Shown here piece after piece: positions 29,319 to 38,459 of a stretch of DNA of 64,000 bases. Each line of letters begins with the position of its first letter. Position 1 is the stretch's first letter. The DNA comes from Acidobacteriota bacterium (lineage in GTDB: Bacteria; Acidobacteriota; Terriglobia; Terriglobales; Acidobacteriaceae): the NCBI GenBank assembly GCA_018268915.1, contig JAFDVQ010000017.1, positions 62,001 to 126,000 on the forward strand. The letters are read 5' to 3'. Under the pieces are notes generated by a model that worked only from the letters and a program-made list of their open reading frames with translations, was not told where the DNA came from and made no database searches. The position numbers and the translations under genes were made by a program.

Positions 29319-31160
29319 ATGGCGACAGGAGACCTGGCTCTGGGTCAAGAACAGGGCGCGATCAGCACGCAAGAACGTGTGGTTAACAATTTCAGCATCA
29401 ACGTAGCAACGGTGAACGGGTCCGGCTCGCAATCCGCCAATAGCGTGCTGCTGAAGAGCATCTTCGGAATGGGTGTTCCGGTCAGCGGAAAAAACCTCTT
29501 TCCCTCGAACATCGCCGGACTTCCCACCTGGTACATCATTCGCGCGAGCAAAGACGGGTACGTGGCCCGCACCCGCGAAATCGAATTCCTGGTGGCGCTG
29601 AACCCCGAGACCGCAAAGAGCGATGTGATGGCTCTGCCCGCTGGCGCCGTCGCAATCTACGAGGAGAATGCAAATCTCAAGCAGTTCCGCGACGACATCT
29701 TCTGCTATCCGGTTCCATTCGACAAGATCACTGCGGCTGTTTGTCCTGAAGCAAAGCTGCGCAAGCTCGTAAAGAACATGGTCTACGTGGGTGTCGTGGC
29801 GCAACTGCTGTCGATCGACCTTGGCGTAGTGGAAGCCAGCGTCAAGAAGCAGTTCGCGAAGAAGCAGAAGGTATTCGACCTCAACTTCGGCGCGGTGAAG
29901 GCTGGGTTCGATTTCGCGCAGGAGAAGCTGGTCAAGCAGGATCCGTTTGTCATCGAGAAGATGAACCAGACGGCCGGCAAAATCATCATCGACGGCAACG
30001 CTGCATGCGGAATGGGCGCGGTGTTTGCAGGCGTAACTGTGGTGGCCTGGTATCCCATCACGCCCTCCACATCATTGATTGAAGCGACGACTGATCTGCT
30101 GAAGAAGTATCGAGTGACTCCGGAAGGCAAAGCGACGTTCGCAGTCGTTCAAGCCGAAGACGAACTGGCGGCGATCGGTATGGTGCTCGGCGCAGGATGG
30201 GCCGGTGCGCGCTCGATGACGTCGACTTCAGGCCCTGGCATCTCGCTGATGGGCGAGTTTGCAGGGCTTGGATATTACGCTGAAATTCCCGGCGTGATCT
30301 TCGATGTGCAGCGTACCGGACCTTCAACCGGTATGCCGACGCGCACACAGCAGTCTGACCTGCTGTCAACGGCATTTCTCTCGCACGGTGATACAAAGCA
30401 CGTTCTGCTGCTACCTGGCTCTGTGAAGGAGTGCTTCGAGTTCGGATACGAAGCGTTCAATCTCGCGGAGCGGTTGCAGACTCCCATATTCGTGCTCACG
30501 GATCTCGACCTCGGCATGAACAACTGGATGTCGGAGCCGTTCGCATATCCTGAGAAGCCCCTCGATCGCGGCAAGGTGCTGTCGAAAGAAGAACTCGACA
30601 AGCTTGGCGGATTCGCTCGCTACAAGGACGTGGATGGCGACGCGATCGGTTATCGCACCCTTCCGGGCACGAAGCATTCCAAGGCGGCTTACTTCACGCG
30701 CGGTTCGGGACACAACTCTTCCGCTGGCTATACTGAAAAGCCGGACGAATACCAGGAAGTGATGGAAAGGCTTTCGCGGAAGTTCGATAATGCGCGAAAG
30801 TTGGTGCCGGCGCCCGTCGTGATCAAGAACGGCACATCCCGTGTTGGATTCCTGGCATTCGGAACAACGGACTTCGCGCTCGGCGAGAGCCTCGACCAGA
30901 TCAAGAAGGAATACAACAAAGACGTGGACTACATGCGCATCAGGGCCTATCCCTTCGCGCATGAGATTCACGACTTTGTTGCGTCGCACGAGCGCGTCTA
31001 TGTCGTGGAGCAAAATCGCGACGCGCAACTGCAGAGCCTGTTGAAGCTCGATCTTCCAGCCGACCAGGTCGTAAAGCTGCGCAGCATTCTCAATTACAAC
31101 GGCCTGCCTATCGATGCGCGGACCATTACCGAAGAATTTGCAACGAAGGAGGGCCTGTAA
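29319..31160 (+). CDS. korA: 2-oxoacid:ferredoxin oxidoreductase, fused gamma-alpha subunit
   Basis: 613 aa. The N-terminal gamma domain starts with VNGSGSQSANSVLLKSIFGM (32-51) and VSGKNLFPSNIAGLPTW; the alpha domain follows (DGNAACGMGAVFAGVTVVAW, TSTSGPGISLMGEF, QRTGPSTGMPTRTQQSDLL). The gamma-alpha fusion is the common aerobic/soil-bacterial form that oxidises 2-oxoglutarate (or other 2-oxoacids) with reduction of ferredoxin. korB begins 2 bp after the stop, and the two make one complex. Which 2-oxoacid is used is inferred from family resemblance to 2-oxoglutarate enzymes. Confidence 0.93.
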   Translation: MATGDLALGQEQGAISTQERVVNNFSINVATVNGSGSQSANSVLLKSIFGMGVPVSGKNLFPSNIAGLPTWYIIRASKDGYVARTREIEFLVALNPETAKSDVMALPAGAVAIYEENANLKQFRDDIFCYPVPFDKITAAVCPEAKLRKLVKNMVYVGVVAQLLSIDLGVVEASVKKQFAKKQKVFDLNFGAVKAGFDFAQEKLVKQDPFVIEKMNQTAGKIIIDGNAACGMGAVFAGVTVVAWYPITPSTSLIEATTDLLKKYRVTPEGKATFAVVQAEDELAAIGMVLGAGWAGARSMTSTSGPGISLMGEFAGLGYYAEIPGVIFDVQRTGPSTGMPTRTQQSDLLSTAFLSHGDTKHVLLLPGSVKECFEFGYEAFNLAERLQTPIFVLTDLDLGMNNWMSEPFAYPEKPLDRGKVLSKEELDKLGGFARYKDVDGDAIGYRTLPGTKHSKAAYFTRGSGHNSSAGYTEKPDEYQEVMERLSRKFDNARKLVPAPVVIKNGTSRVGFLAFGTTDFALGESLDQIKKEYNKDVDYMRIRAYPFAHEIHDFVASHERVYVVEQNRDAQLQSLLKLDLPADQVVKLRSILNYNGLPIDARTITEEFATKEGL

Positions 31161-31162
31161 CC

Positions 31163-32218
31163 ATGGCAACTCAGACACCAAGTCCGGCTCCGGCACCAGG
31201 CCCCAAAATCAATCGCATCGGCCTTCCGATCATCGACTATCGTGGCGGCAAATCGACGCTCTGCGCGGGCTGCGGCCATAACGCGATCTCAGAGCGCATT
31301 ATCGACGCGATGTACGAGATGGGCGTAGAGCCCGAGCGGGTGATGAAGATGAGCGGCATCGGTTGCTCGTCCAAGAGCCCTGCTTACTTCATGAGCCGCT
31401 CGCATAGCTTTAATAGCGTGCACGGCCGTATGCCCTCGGTCTCGACGGGAGCCATTCTCGCGAACCACACCAACATGCTGCTGGGTGTTTCCGGCGACGG
31501 CGACACGGCTTCGATTGGCGTGGGGCAGTTCGTCCACATGATGCGCCGGAATCTGCCGATGATCTACATCATCGAAGACAACGGCGTTTACGGATTGACC
31601 AAGGGCCAGTTCTCGGCGACCGCTGATCTTGGCTCGAAGCTGAAGACAGGCGTCATCAACGACCTTCCGGCGATCGATACCTGCGCACTGGCCATACAGC
31701 TGGGCGCCACGTTCGTGGGCCGATCGTTCTCAGGCGACAAGAAGCAGCTGCTCTCGATGTTGAAGGCTGCGATCGCCCACAAGGGCACCGTCATGCTCGA
31801 CGTGATCAGCCCTTGCGTGACCTTTAATGACCATGAAGGTTCAACGAAGAGCTACAAGTTCATGCAGGACCACGATGAGCCGGTAAACGAGGTTGGGTTT
31901 GTGGCGAGCTTCGAAGACATCGAGGTCGACTACGATTCCGGCCAGGTCTACGAAGTGGAGATGCACGACGGATCGAGCCTTCGGCTGCGCAAGCTGCAGG
32001 AGGACTACGATCCGACGAATCGCGCCAACGCCGTGAAGACACTGATGGAAGCGGAAGCCAACCATGAGGTCTTGACCGGCGTCTTCTACATCGACACAGA
32101 AAAGCCAACCTTCACCGATCAGCTGAATATGGTTGACGAGCCGCTGGCTACGCTGCCGGAATCTCTGACGCGGCCTCCGAAAGAGACGCTGGATCAATTG
32201 ATGAAAGCGCTTCAATAG
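31163..32218 (+). CDS. korB: 2-oxoacid:ferredoxin oxidoreductase, beta subunit
   Basis: 351 aa. It carries the iron-sulfur/TPP signature LCAGCGHN (33-40), IGCSSKSPAYF, and the TPP-Mg motif GDGDTASIG (111-119) with YIIEDNGVYGLTKGQ. This subunit binds thiamine diphosphate and the [4Fe-4S] cluster. It is co-transcribed with korA (2-bp gap) and ends before a strong terminator. Confidence 0.95.
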   Translation: MATQTPSPAPAPGPKINRIGLPIIDYRGGKSTLCAGCGHNAISERIIDAMYEMGVEPERVMKMSGIGCSSKSPAYFMSRSHSFNSVHGRMPSVSTGAILANHTNMLLGVSGDGDTASIGVGQFVHMMRRNLPMIYIIEDNGVYGLTKGQFSATADLGSKLKTGVINDLPAIDTCALAIQLGATFVGRSFSGDKKQLLSMLKAAIAHKGTVMLDVISPCVTFNDHEGSTKSYKFMQDHDEPVNEVGFVASFEDIEVDYDSGQVYEVEMHDGSSLRLRKLQEDYDPTNRANAVKTLMEAEANHEVLTGVFYIDTEKPTFTDQLNMVDEPLATLPESLTRPPKETLDQLMKALQ

Positions 32219-32238
32219 AGCAGCGATTGCAAGAACAG

Positions 32239-32265
32239 AAAGCCCCGCGCAATGCGGGGCTTTTT
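32239..32265 (+). terminator. Intrinsic terminator of korAB
   Basis: Ten-bp stem AAAGCCCCGC / GCGGGGCTTT with loop GCAAT, ending in a T-run. It starts 20 bp after the korB stop and is also close to the end of the convergent GlcG gene. Confidence 0.93.
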
Positions 32266-32289
32266 ATCGTCCCAAAGAACGCCTGAAAA

Positions 32290-32727
32290 TCAGGAATTGA
32301 AGGCAGCGGCAGCAGCTTCCGCAACAGCGTGATCCTGCTTGCCTGAACCGCCGCTGACCCCGACGCCGCCTACGACCTGGCCATTGACCTTGAGCGGCAC
32401 GCCGCCGGCGAAGATCATCACTCGACCGTGGTTCGAGGCATGAATGCCGAAGAATTGGTCGCCGCTCTGCGAATTCTCGCCGAGTGCTTTGGTCTCGATA
32501 TCGAATGCGCGCGAGGTAAACGCCTTGTTGATGGAGATATTGATGCTGCCGATCCACGCGCCTTCCATGCGCTCGAATGCAACGAGATTAGCGCCGGCAT
32601 CAACAACCGCGATGTTCATGGGTTGTCCGATGGCGGCCGCCTTTTCCTCGCCGGCGCGGATGACTTTACGGGCGGCCTCGAGGGTCACTCCGAGTGCTTT
32701 GGACGTTTCTGATTTCTTGGTTGCCAT
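32290..32727 (-). CDS. GlcG/HbpS-family protein
   Basis: 145 aa, single domain. Family signatures are MNIAVVDAGANLVAFERMEG, INISINKAFTSRAF, and VPLKVNGQVVGGVGVSGGSG near the C-terminus. Members include HbpS (heme-binding, redox-sensing) and GlcG of unknown role; there is no signal peptide here, so it is probably cytoplasmic. SD GAGGAGAAGAA precedes the ATG. An 8-bp hairpin (32790-32810) lies in its upstream region. Its exact role is unknown. Confidence 0.85.
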   Translation of the reverse strand: MATKKSETSKALGVTLEAARKVIRAGEEKAAAIGQPMNIAVVDAGANLVAFERMEGAWIGSINISINKAFTSRAFDIETKALGENSQSGDQFFGIHASNHGRVMIFAGGVPLKVNGQVVGGVGVSGGSGKQDHAVAEAAAAAFNS

Positions 32728-32893
32728 TTCTTCTCCTCATTGATGTCGGATGGATTGCTTCAAGATCGAAAAGTTGGATCGGTTCCACGATCAGCCGTTC
32801 TTCGGCTGATGTGAAAATTTGGGAAGTTCAGGTGCGTTCTGAGAGATATCGGATTGACGGAAGGGAAGGCAACCAAAATTTGCGTTAATGCAG

Positions 32894-32920
32894 AAAACCC
32901 GGTTGCTCAGGGCAAACCGG
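32894..32920 (-). terminator. Terminator after cpoB
   Basis: On the minus strand CCGGTT ... AACCGG (6-bp stem, 10-nt loop) is followed by GTTTTC. It lies 28 bp after the cpoB stop. Confidence 0.6.
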
Positions 32921-32947
32921 ATCGGATACGTCACAAATCAGTGACGG

Positions 32948-33892
32948 TCAGCGCTGGGAAGCGGTTGAGTGCACTCCCAGTGCAGAAAGCTTCGCCTTAG
33001 CCTGGGAGGCCTCGGGGGTCTGTGGATGGCGCTGAATGAGAAGACGTAATTCGTGGATGCCGGCGTCCTTCTTGGCAGAAGAGATCAGGGCGAACCCCTT
33101 GTGAAGCTGAGCTGTCACGGCCTTGGGATTTCCGGTGAAATTTTCCAGAACGGCGTTGTAGTTCTTGATCGCCTCGGCGTAATCCTGCTGCCGGTAAGCA
33201 ATTTCACCGAGATAGAACTGCGAGCTTCCCGCCATGTCGTCCATCGGGTAGTAGTGGATCACGTCCTGAAATTCGCCAGTAGCCACTGGGTATTTCGCGG
33301 CGTTGTAGTCGCGCAGTGCCGCCTGAAAGGTTTCCCTTAGAGGCGGCGCCGGAGTCGCGCTCGCCGTCGGGGGAGCAACAGTGCCGGGAGCAGATCCAGC
33401 AGGTCCGGTCGCGGGATTACCCTCGGGGGTGGTCCCTACTGGCGTGGTACCAGGCTGCGCTCCGGCAGGGGCAGACTGAACGTTCTGAAGCTGGTTCTGC
33501 AGATCCTGAACTGACTTGTCGAGCTTGGCAATGCGAGTCTTCAGCTCGTCAACGGAGTCATTGAGAGACTGGACCTGACCGGAAGCCGTGTCGATCTTGC
33601 CGCTGAGAGCATCGTTCTGCTGGTTCAGTTTCTGCTGCAGCGCGTTCACCGTCTGCGTCATCTGGTTGGCGTTGTCGGCGGTCTGCTCGACGAGGTGCTG
33701 AAGCACACCAAACTTCTGATCGAGCGTGGACTGCATGCGCTGCACCATGTCGAGAAGCTGCTGAACCTGCGTCTGGAGAGCGATGATCTCCTTGGAGGCA
33801 GCTTGCGCCCGAACGGGTGTAAAAGCGACGATAGCCGCGAGTGCAACCGCGGCGACAACGGGACGATGACGGAGAGTGAATGCTTTTGGCAT
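32948..33892 (-). CDS. cpoB: CpoB/YbgF-like cell-envelope coordinator
   Basis: 314 aa. A signal peptide ends at AQA (about residue 30). Then comes a long coiled coil (about 32-140: LQTQVQQLLDMVQRMQSTLD ... LQNQLQNVQ), a Pro/Gly/Ala-rich linker, and a C-terminal TPR domain with YNAAKYPVATGEFQDVIHYY, AGSSQFYLGEIAYRQQDYA and GNPKAVTAQLHKGFALI, which is the YbgF signature. Family knowledge: CpoB works with the Tol-Pal system in outer-membrane constriction. It is directly downstream of pal on the minus strand, but a terminator lies between. The ATG at 33892 has SD AGGTG. Confidence 0.88.
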   Translation of the reverse strand: MPKAFTLRHRPVVAAVALAAIVAFTPVRAQAASKEIIALQTQVQQLLDMVQRMQSTLDQKFGVLQHLVEQTADNANQMTQTVNALQQKLNQQNDALSGKIDTASGQVQSLNDSVDELKTRIAKLDKSVQDLQNQLQNVQSAPAGAQPGTTPVGTTPEGNPATGPAGSAPGTVAPPTASATPAPPLRETFQAALRDYNAAKYPVATGEFQDVIHYYPMDDMAGSSQFYLGEIAYRQQDYAEAIKNYNAVLENFTGNPKAVTAQLHKGFALISSAKKDAGIHELRLLIQRHPQTPEASQAKAKLSALGVHSTASQR

Positions 33893-34003
33893 CGAACACC
33901 TACGAGATGGGATGCTTGCGATTGCTGAATGCAATGTTGGTTAGACGGGCTGAATTGAGAAGTTCGCTGCCTCGAGCTGCAGGAATCGGCTTCAGGGCAG
34001 CAG

Positions 34004-34037
34004 AAAAAGGCGGCATCGAGGGTTAGTCGATGCCGCC
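34004..34037 (-). terminator. Intrinsic terminator after pal
   Basis: On the minus strand a perfect 11-bp stem GGCGGCATCGA / TCGATGCCGCC with a 7-nt loop is followed by five T. It begins 8 bp after the pal stop. Confidence 0.92.
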
Positions 34038-34044
34038 ATAGGGT

Positions 34045-34779
34045 TTACTGGTCGAGCGAAAGGCCGCCGCGGCGGTTCTGCTGCCAGCAGGCTTCGGTCG
34101 ACTCGGAGCAGAACGGCTTCTCCTTGCCGTAGCTGACGACGCGGACGCGGTCGCCTGCTACACCGGCCTGAACGAGGGCGTTCTTGACGGCGTCGGCACG
34201 GTTCTGACCCAGAGCCAGGTTGTATTCGTTGGAACCGCGCTCATCGCAGTAGCCGCCGATCACGACCTTGACGCTCGAGTGGCTGGTCAGATAGGCAGCG
34301 TCTTTTGAGAGCGTAGCCTGCTGATCGCCGCGAACGTCGTACGCGTCGTAGTCGAAGAAGATGTCAGAGACGTTTGCCTTGAACTCTTCCTCTGCGGACA
34401 TGGTATGGGTTGGCTGCTGAACCGGCGGAGGAGCGGTAACGGTAACGCGCGCGGTGTCTTCAGCTGTTCCACCATCACCCTTTGCCACAAGGTGATAGTT
34501 GGTGGACGCGGTAGGCGTCACGGTCTTGGTGCCCGACGTCGGAACATCGCCGATACCTTCAATCGAGACACTTGTGGCGTCCGTGGTCTTCCACGTGAGC
34601 GTCACCTGATCACCAGCCGAGATGGATTCGGGCTGAGCCGAAATCTTGGCGGTCGGAGCCGGTGCGGCCGGAGGCGGCGCTGCCGGAGGTGGTGGCGGGA
34701 CCTTCTTCTTACAGCCTGAGATTGCTACCAAAGCGAAAACCAACAAAACAGCAGACAGAATGCGAGCGCAACGTTTCAA
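34045..34779 (-). CDS. pal: Peptidoglycan-associated lipoprotein Pal, OmpA domain
   Basis: 244 aa. The signal peptide ends in lipobox AISGC (Cys23). After a Pro/Ala-rich spacer and an Ig-like segment, the OmpA-C domain reads VSDIFFDYDAYDVRG, VVIGGYCDERGSNEYNLALG and QNRADAVKNALVQAG. These contain the Asp and Arg that bind meso-diaminopimelate. It anchors the outer membrane to peptidoglycan. The extra Ig-like part between lipobox and OmpA domain makes it longer than the E. coli protein (173 aa). It uses a TTG start at 34779, supported by SD GGAAGGAG 7 nt upstream. tolB is not seen within this window. Confidence 0.9.
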   Translation of the reverse strand: MKRCARILSAVLLVFALVAISGCKKKVPPPPPAAPPPAAPAPTAKISAQPESISAGDQVTLTWKTTDATSVSIEGIGDVPTSGTKTVTPTASTNYHLVAKGDGGTAEDTARVTVTAPPPVQQPTHTMSAEEEFKANVSDIFFDYDAYDVRGDQQATLSKDAAYLTSHSSVKVVIGGYCDERGSNEYNLALGQNRADAVKNALVQAGVAGDRVRVVSYGKEKPFCSESTEACWQQNRRGGLSLDQ

Positions 34780-35354
34780 TTCCTGACTCCTTCCGCGGAT
34801 AAAGATGCGATCTTAGTGACGTTTCCATTTTAGCCCCGGGTTGTCCCTAAGATGGTGATCTAGTTCACCTGTTGGTGTTATCTGCGTATATTCTCTGCTT
34901 GGAATTTAAGCGGCGGGCATGGTAGGCGCCGCTTTCACGGCGAAACTACCAGCTCAAAGGCGCCAGCCAGCCCGGTTCGATGGAAATTCCTGGACCAGAA
35001 AACGATAATGGTAACTGACTGTAGAATCTGCAATTGCAAGCAAGAAATCGCTGAGCGGCCATGCCTGGCTCCACATTGCGCATGAGCAACGGTTGAGCTG
35101 ACGCTTCGTGCTCAGTCATTGAAAAAATTCGTTTGTTCTGCAGCGCTGGAAGTAATGAGTAGCTGGTAGATGCGACGACATCAGTAGAAACGTACCGGTT
35201 TTGCACCGGAGAGAAGGGGCAGCAATTGAGCGCGGACACACAGCGACTGAGTTTAGAGAAGGTGTATAGTGCTCGAAGCCCTCGGGAAAAGGACGCGGGG
35301 CGCCCGATGCTGACCTCCTGCCAACCGAGAGCGAGTCGCTAAGGTAAGGGGAGG
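34780..35354. other. Intergenic stretch with hairpin
   Basis: 575 bp between the divergent pal and nucleotidyltransferase genes. An 8-bp hairpin AAGCGGCG / CGCCGCTT is at 34908-34934, and the stretch must hold promoters for both sides. A 97-codon minus-strand reading frame (34946-35239) has no recognisable features and I do not call it. Confidence 0.5.
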
Positions 35355-36263
35355 ATGGAAGCCATGGTTTCTCCTACACTTCTTGTTCTGGCTGCCGGAA
35401 TGGGCAGCCGTTACGGCGGGCTGAAGCAGCTCGATCCCGTCGGACCCGATGACGAAACAATCATGGATTACTCGATCTTCGACGCCCGCCGGGCAGGATT
35501 CGGGAAGGTTGTCTTCGTAATCCGAAAGGAAACCGAGGATGCCTTCCGGAAGATCATCGGAGCCCGATACGAGAAGCGCGTGCCCGTGGAGTACTGCTTT
35601 CAGGAAGTCGGAAAGCTCATTCCGGGTTTCTCAATTCCAGATGGACGGACGAAACCCTGGGGCACGACACACGCAATCCTGATGGCGGCAAACGCGATTC
35701 ACGAGCCGTTCGCCGTAATCAATGCGGACGATTTCTACGGAGCCGGAAGCTTCAAAGTACTCGCCGAGCAGCTGAAGAGTGGGAGCTCGGACTACGCGAT
35801 GGTAGGGTTTGTGCTTCGTAATACTCTATCGGAGTTTGGGACCGTGGCGCGCGGTGTGTGTCATGTTTCAGAAGACGGCTACCTGAGGGATATCTCTGAG
35901 CTGAAGTCGATCGAGCGCGAGGGCAGCGTGATCACGAATATCGACGCGGAAGGTCAGGAGACTGTATTGAACGGCGGCGAGATGGTGAGCATGAACATGT
36001 GGGGCTTTACGCCTCAGATCTTCGGCCAGCTGCATGACCAGTTCCAGCGCTTTCTGAAGCGGTATGGGCTTGATTTGAGCGCCGAGTGCTACATACCGAG
36101 TGTCGTAAACACGTTGATCCATGCAGGAACGTCGCGTGTAAAGGTATTGCGCTCGGGCGATGCGTGGTTCGGAGTGACCTATCGCGAAGACCATCCCCGC
36201 GTCGTGCAGAGTATTCTGAGACTCGTTGAGGGCGGAACCTATCCCAGAAAGTTGTGGAGATGA
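35355..36263 (+). CDS. Sugar-phosphate nucleotidyltransferase
   Basis: 302 aa. The NTP-transferase core reads LLVLAAGMGSRYGGLKQLD (nucleotide-binding GxGxRxG-like loop with the activating Lys), PWGTTHAILMAANAI, and VINADDFYGAGSF (the metal-binding Asp-Asp). It joins an NTP and a sugar 1-phosphate. Its stop overlaps the start of a sugar kinase by 4 bp, which suggests the two act in one salvage route: free sugar to sugar 1-phosphate to nucleotide sugar. The sugar is not known. ATG at 35355 (close to SD AAGGGGAGG) or at 35364. Confidence 0.85.
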   Translation: MEAMVSPTLLVLAAGMGSRYGGLKQLDPVGPDDETIMDYSIFDARRAGFGKVVFVIRKETEDAFRKIIGARYEKRVPVEYCFQEVGKLIPGFSIPDGRTKPWGTTHAILMAANAIHEPFAVINADDFYGAGSFKVLAEQLKSGSSDYAMVGFVLRNTLSEFGTVARGVCHVSEDGYLRDISELKSIEREGSVITNIDAEGQETVLNGGEMVSMNMWGFTPQIFGQLHDQFQRFLKRYGLDLSAECYIPSVVNTLIHAGTSRVKVLRSGDAWFGVTYREDHPRVVQSILRLVEGGTYPRKLWR

Positions 36264-37354
36264 TTGAAGAGCACGCGGTCGCTGCCGTGGCCAGGGCGTT
36301 TCAGATCGATGGGGAATTCGAAAGTGCGGCCCGTTACGGCAGCGGCCATATTCACGATACCTACAGCGTGAGATTCCATGAAGGCGGTCGGGGCGGAGCG
36401 CACCTCATCCTGCAGCACATCAACACAAAGATATTCAAGAATCCCGTCGCAGTGATGGAAAACATCCGGCGCGTCACAACGCATGTGCGCGCGAAACTGG
36501 ATGGGCTACCCGATGCGGACCAGCGCGTCTTGCAATTAGTGCCGACGCGCGAAGGACGTGTGTGGCATGTAGACCAGGAGGGTCAGTACTGGCGAGCATA
36601 CCGGTTCATTGAAAGCGCCAGGACCTTTGATGAAGTGAGGACGGAGCGCCAGGCCTTTGAGGCGGCGAAGGCATTCGGGCAATTTCAGCGAATGCTGGCG
36701 GATCTACCGGGCGAGCGCCTTTCTGAGAGCATTCCGCATTTTCACGACACGCCAAGGCGTTTTGCGGATTTCGAATCCGCGGTGAATGCGGATGCTGCCG
36801 GACGGGCGAAGCACGTGCAGGAAGAAATTGCTTTCGCAATGAAGCGCCGTTCTGTCGCGGGAGCGCTGGTCGAAGCCGGACTGCCGGAGCGCGTGACGCA
36901 CAACGACACCAAGCTGAACAACGTAATGCTGGATGAGCAGACCGGCGAAGGCATCTGCGTCATCGATCTCGATACGGTGATGCCCGGCTTGGCGGGCTAT
37001 GACTTCGGGGACATGGTGCGAACCATGACGTGTCCAGCAGCGGAGGACGAGCAGGATCTTTCGCAAGTCGAGATGCGCTTTTCCTTCTTTGAGGCAGTGC
37101 TGCGCGGATACCTGACCGGGGCTGCCGATTTTCTGACAGCGGCGGAACGCGAGTCCCTGATCTCCGGAGCGAAGGTGATCGTCTTCGAGCAGGGAATTCG
37201 CTTTCTGTCAGATCACCTGGCAGGCGACACCTACTACAAGGTGAGCCGGTCAGGACAGAACCTGGATCGATGCCGAACGCAGTTCAAGTTGCTGGAGTCG
37301 ATAGAACGCCAGGAACTGGAGATGATCAAACTGCTACGATCTATCGGTTGTTAA
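36260..37354 (+). CDS. Sugar kinase of the aminoglycoside-phosphotransferase fold (NahK-like)
   Basis: About 364 aa. N-lobe: RYGSGHIHDTYSVRF (Gly-rich nucleotide loop) and HLILQHINTKIFKN with the hydrophobic x-Q-x-I pattern of N-acetylhexosamine 1-kinase-like proteins. C-lobe: RVTHNDTKLNNVMLD (catalytic HxD...N) and CVIDLDTVMPGLAGYDFGD (metal-binding DxD, GYDFGD). It probably phosphorylates C1 of an amino sugar or other hexose. The ATG at 36260 overlaps the upstream stop (ATGA); a GTG at 36254 is an alternative. Coupling to the nucleotidyltransferase is the main support for its role. Confidence 0.84.
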   Translation: MIEEHAVAAVARAFQIDGEFESAARYGSGHIHDTYSVRFHEGGRGGAHLILQHINTKIFKNPVAVMENIRRVTTHVRAKLDGLPDADQRVLQLVPTREGRVWHVDQEGQYWRAYRFIESARTFDEVRTERQAFEAAKAFGQFQRMLADLPGERLSESIPHFHDTPRRFADFESAVNADAAGRAKHVQEEIAFAMKRRSVAGALVEAGLPERVTHNDTKLNNVMLDEQTGEGICVIDLDTVMPGLAGYDFGDMVRTMTCPAAEDEQDLSQVEMRFSFFEAVLRGYLTGAADFLTAAERESLISGAKVIVFEQGIRFLSDHLAGDTYYKVSRSGQNLDRCRTQFKLLESIERQELEMIKLLRSIGC

Positions 37355-37371
37355 TAGCAACCGACTGTTTC
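37344..37371 (+). terminator. Terminator-like hairpin after the kinase
   Basis: Stem TCGGTTG / CAACCGA with a 7-nt loop that includes the kinase stop codon, followed by CTGTTTCTT. It lies between convergent genes. Confidence 0.55.
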
Positions 37372-37382
37372 TTCGCTGATGC

Positions 37383-38288
37383 TTATTGTTTGGTCTCCAG
37401 CGGGTGCTTCGCATCTTCAAAGAACTGATTCTGCAGCTTGAGGCTGACGTCATCGGCCTTGATAGCTTTCAGAGCTTCAGCGATCTCTTTCGACCAGCTC
37501 TTCTGATCAAACTCACCCAGCTCTTTGTTGGCGGCCGACCCATCGCCTGCATAGTGATTCGGAAAACGCGCGTACCACCAGATCCCGGTATAGACGGAGT
37601 CTGGCAGTTTCTGCCGGTGCTGGTCCGCGCCCGATTGCTGGTTGGCACGGTCCTGATGAACGAGGTCCGGCCGGGCAATGAGCATGTTCGATGTCTCGAC
37701 CTCTCCCCCATGCATGTCGAACGGCGTCTTGAGCGCGGGCCGGCCCGGAACATTCTCATTGGGCAGGCCGAAGACATAAACCACGTAGTCCCGCTGGCTC
37801 GCCAGCTGTGACTGCCCGAAGAGTGGCAGCAGCGACTCGTTGCCGCCGTGGCCGTTAACGATGACGATCTTCTTGCAGCCATTGCGAGCCATCTCGCTCA
37901 CGGTTTCCTGCAGGAGAGTGAGCTGCGTTGGGAGGCTGTAAGCAAGCGTACCCGGCTGCTGGCGGGCTTCGAAGATCTGGCCGAAATAGTACTCCGGGAA
38001 GACAACCGCATACTCCTGCTTCACCGCATTCGCCACTGCGAAGCGCACATCGAGGAGATCGGTGCCAAGCGGAAGATGAGGACCATGCTTCTCGATGATG
38101 CCGAACGGAAGCACGCAGACGCCTTGCGACTGATGAATCGCCTGGATGAAGTCGGGCGCGGTCAGCTCTTCCCATCTTGGCGACAGAGAACCTTGCGCTT
38201 CGGCTCGAAAACAGAACGAGAAGCCGAATAGTGCAATCAGCAACAAGCTATTCGTAGCATCACGAAGAAGCGTGCGGGCAGACCTCAT
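37383..38288 (-). CDS. Exported creatininase-family amidohydrolase
   Basis: 301 aa. The signal peptide (LLLIALFGFSFCFRAEA) is cut near residue 32. The creatininase fold is clear from FGIIEKHGPHLPLGTDLLD, VIVNGHGGNESLL and FDMHGGEVETSNML, which supply the Glu, His and Asp ligands of the two-metal site. Known family members hydrolyse creatinine or related amides, or form mycofactocin (MftE); an exported version has an unknown substrate. SD GAGGTG is 5 nt before the ATG. Confidence 0.85.
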   Translation of the reverse strand: MRSARTLLRDATNSLLLIALFGFSFCFRAEAQGSLSPRWEELTAPDFIQAIHQSQGVCVLPFGIIEKHGPHLPLGTDLLDVRFAVANAVKQEYAVVFPEYYFGQIFEARQQPGTLAYSLPTQLTLLQETVSEMARNGCKKIVIVNGHGGNESLLPLFGQSQLASQRDYVVYVFGLPNENVPGRPALKTPFDMHGGEVETSNMLIARPDLVHQDRANQQSGADQHRQKLPDSVYTGIWWYARFPNHYAGDGSAANKELGEFDQKSWSKEIAEALKAIKADDVSLKLQNQFFEDAKHPLETKQ

Positions 38289-38459
38289 GATTCACCTCGA
38301 AAACTTCAAACAAGCGAATGGTACACCCTGCATGTTTTCGGGCCACGGACGCCGGGAATTTCGAAGTGTCATTCAGAGAGCCCGGTAATCGGCAAACCCG
38401 GGGCGCATGTAGAAATTTTGCGATTCCTGCCGATAAAGCCGAATAAGGACGGATGGGCG

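Noticed and set aside
30411..31196. 261-aa minus-strand frame opposite korA
   Set aside because: Antisense of conserved alpha-subunit motifs.
34946..35239. 97-aa minus-strand frame in the pal upstream region
   Set aside because: No SD, signal or motif; lies where promoters are expected.
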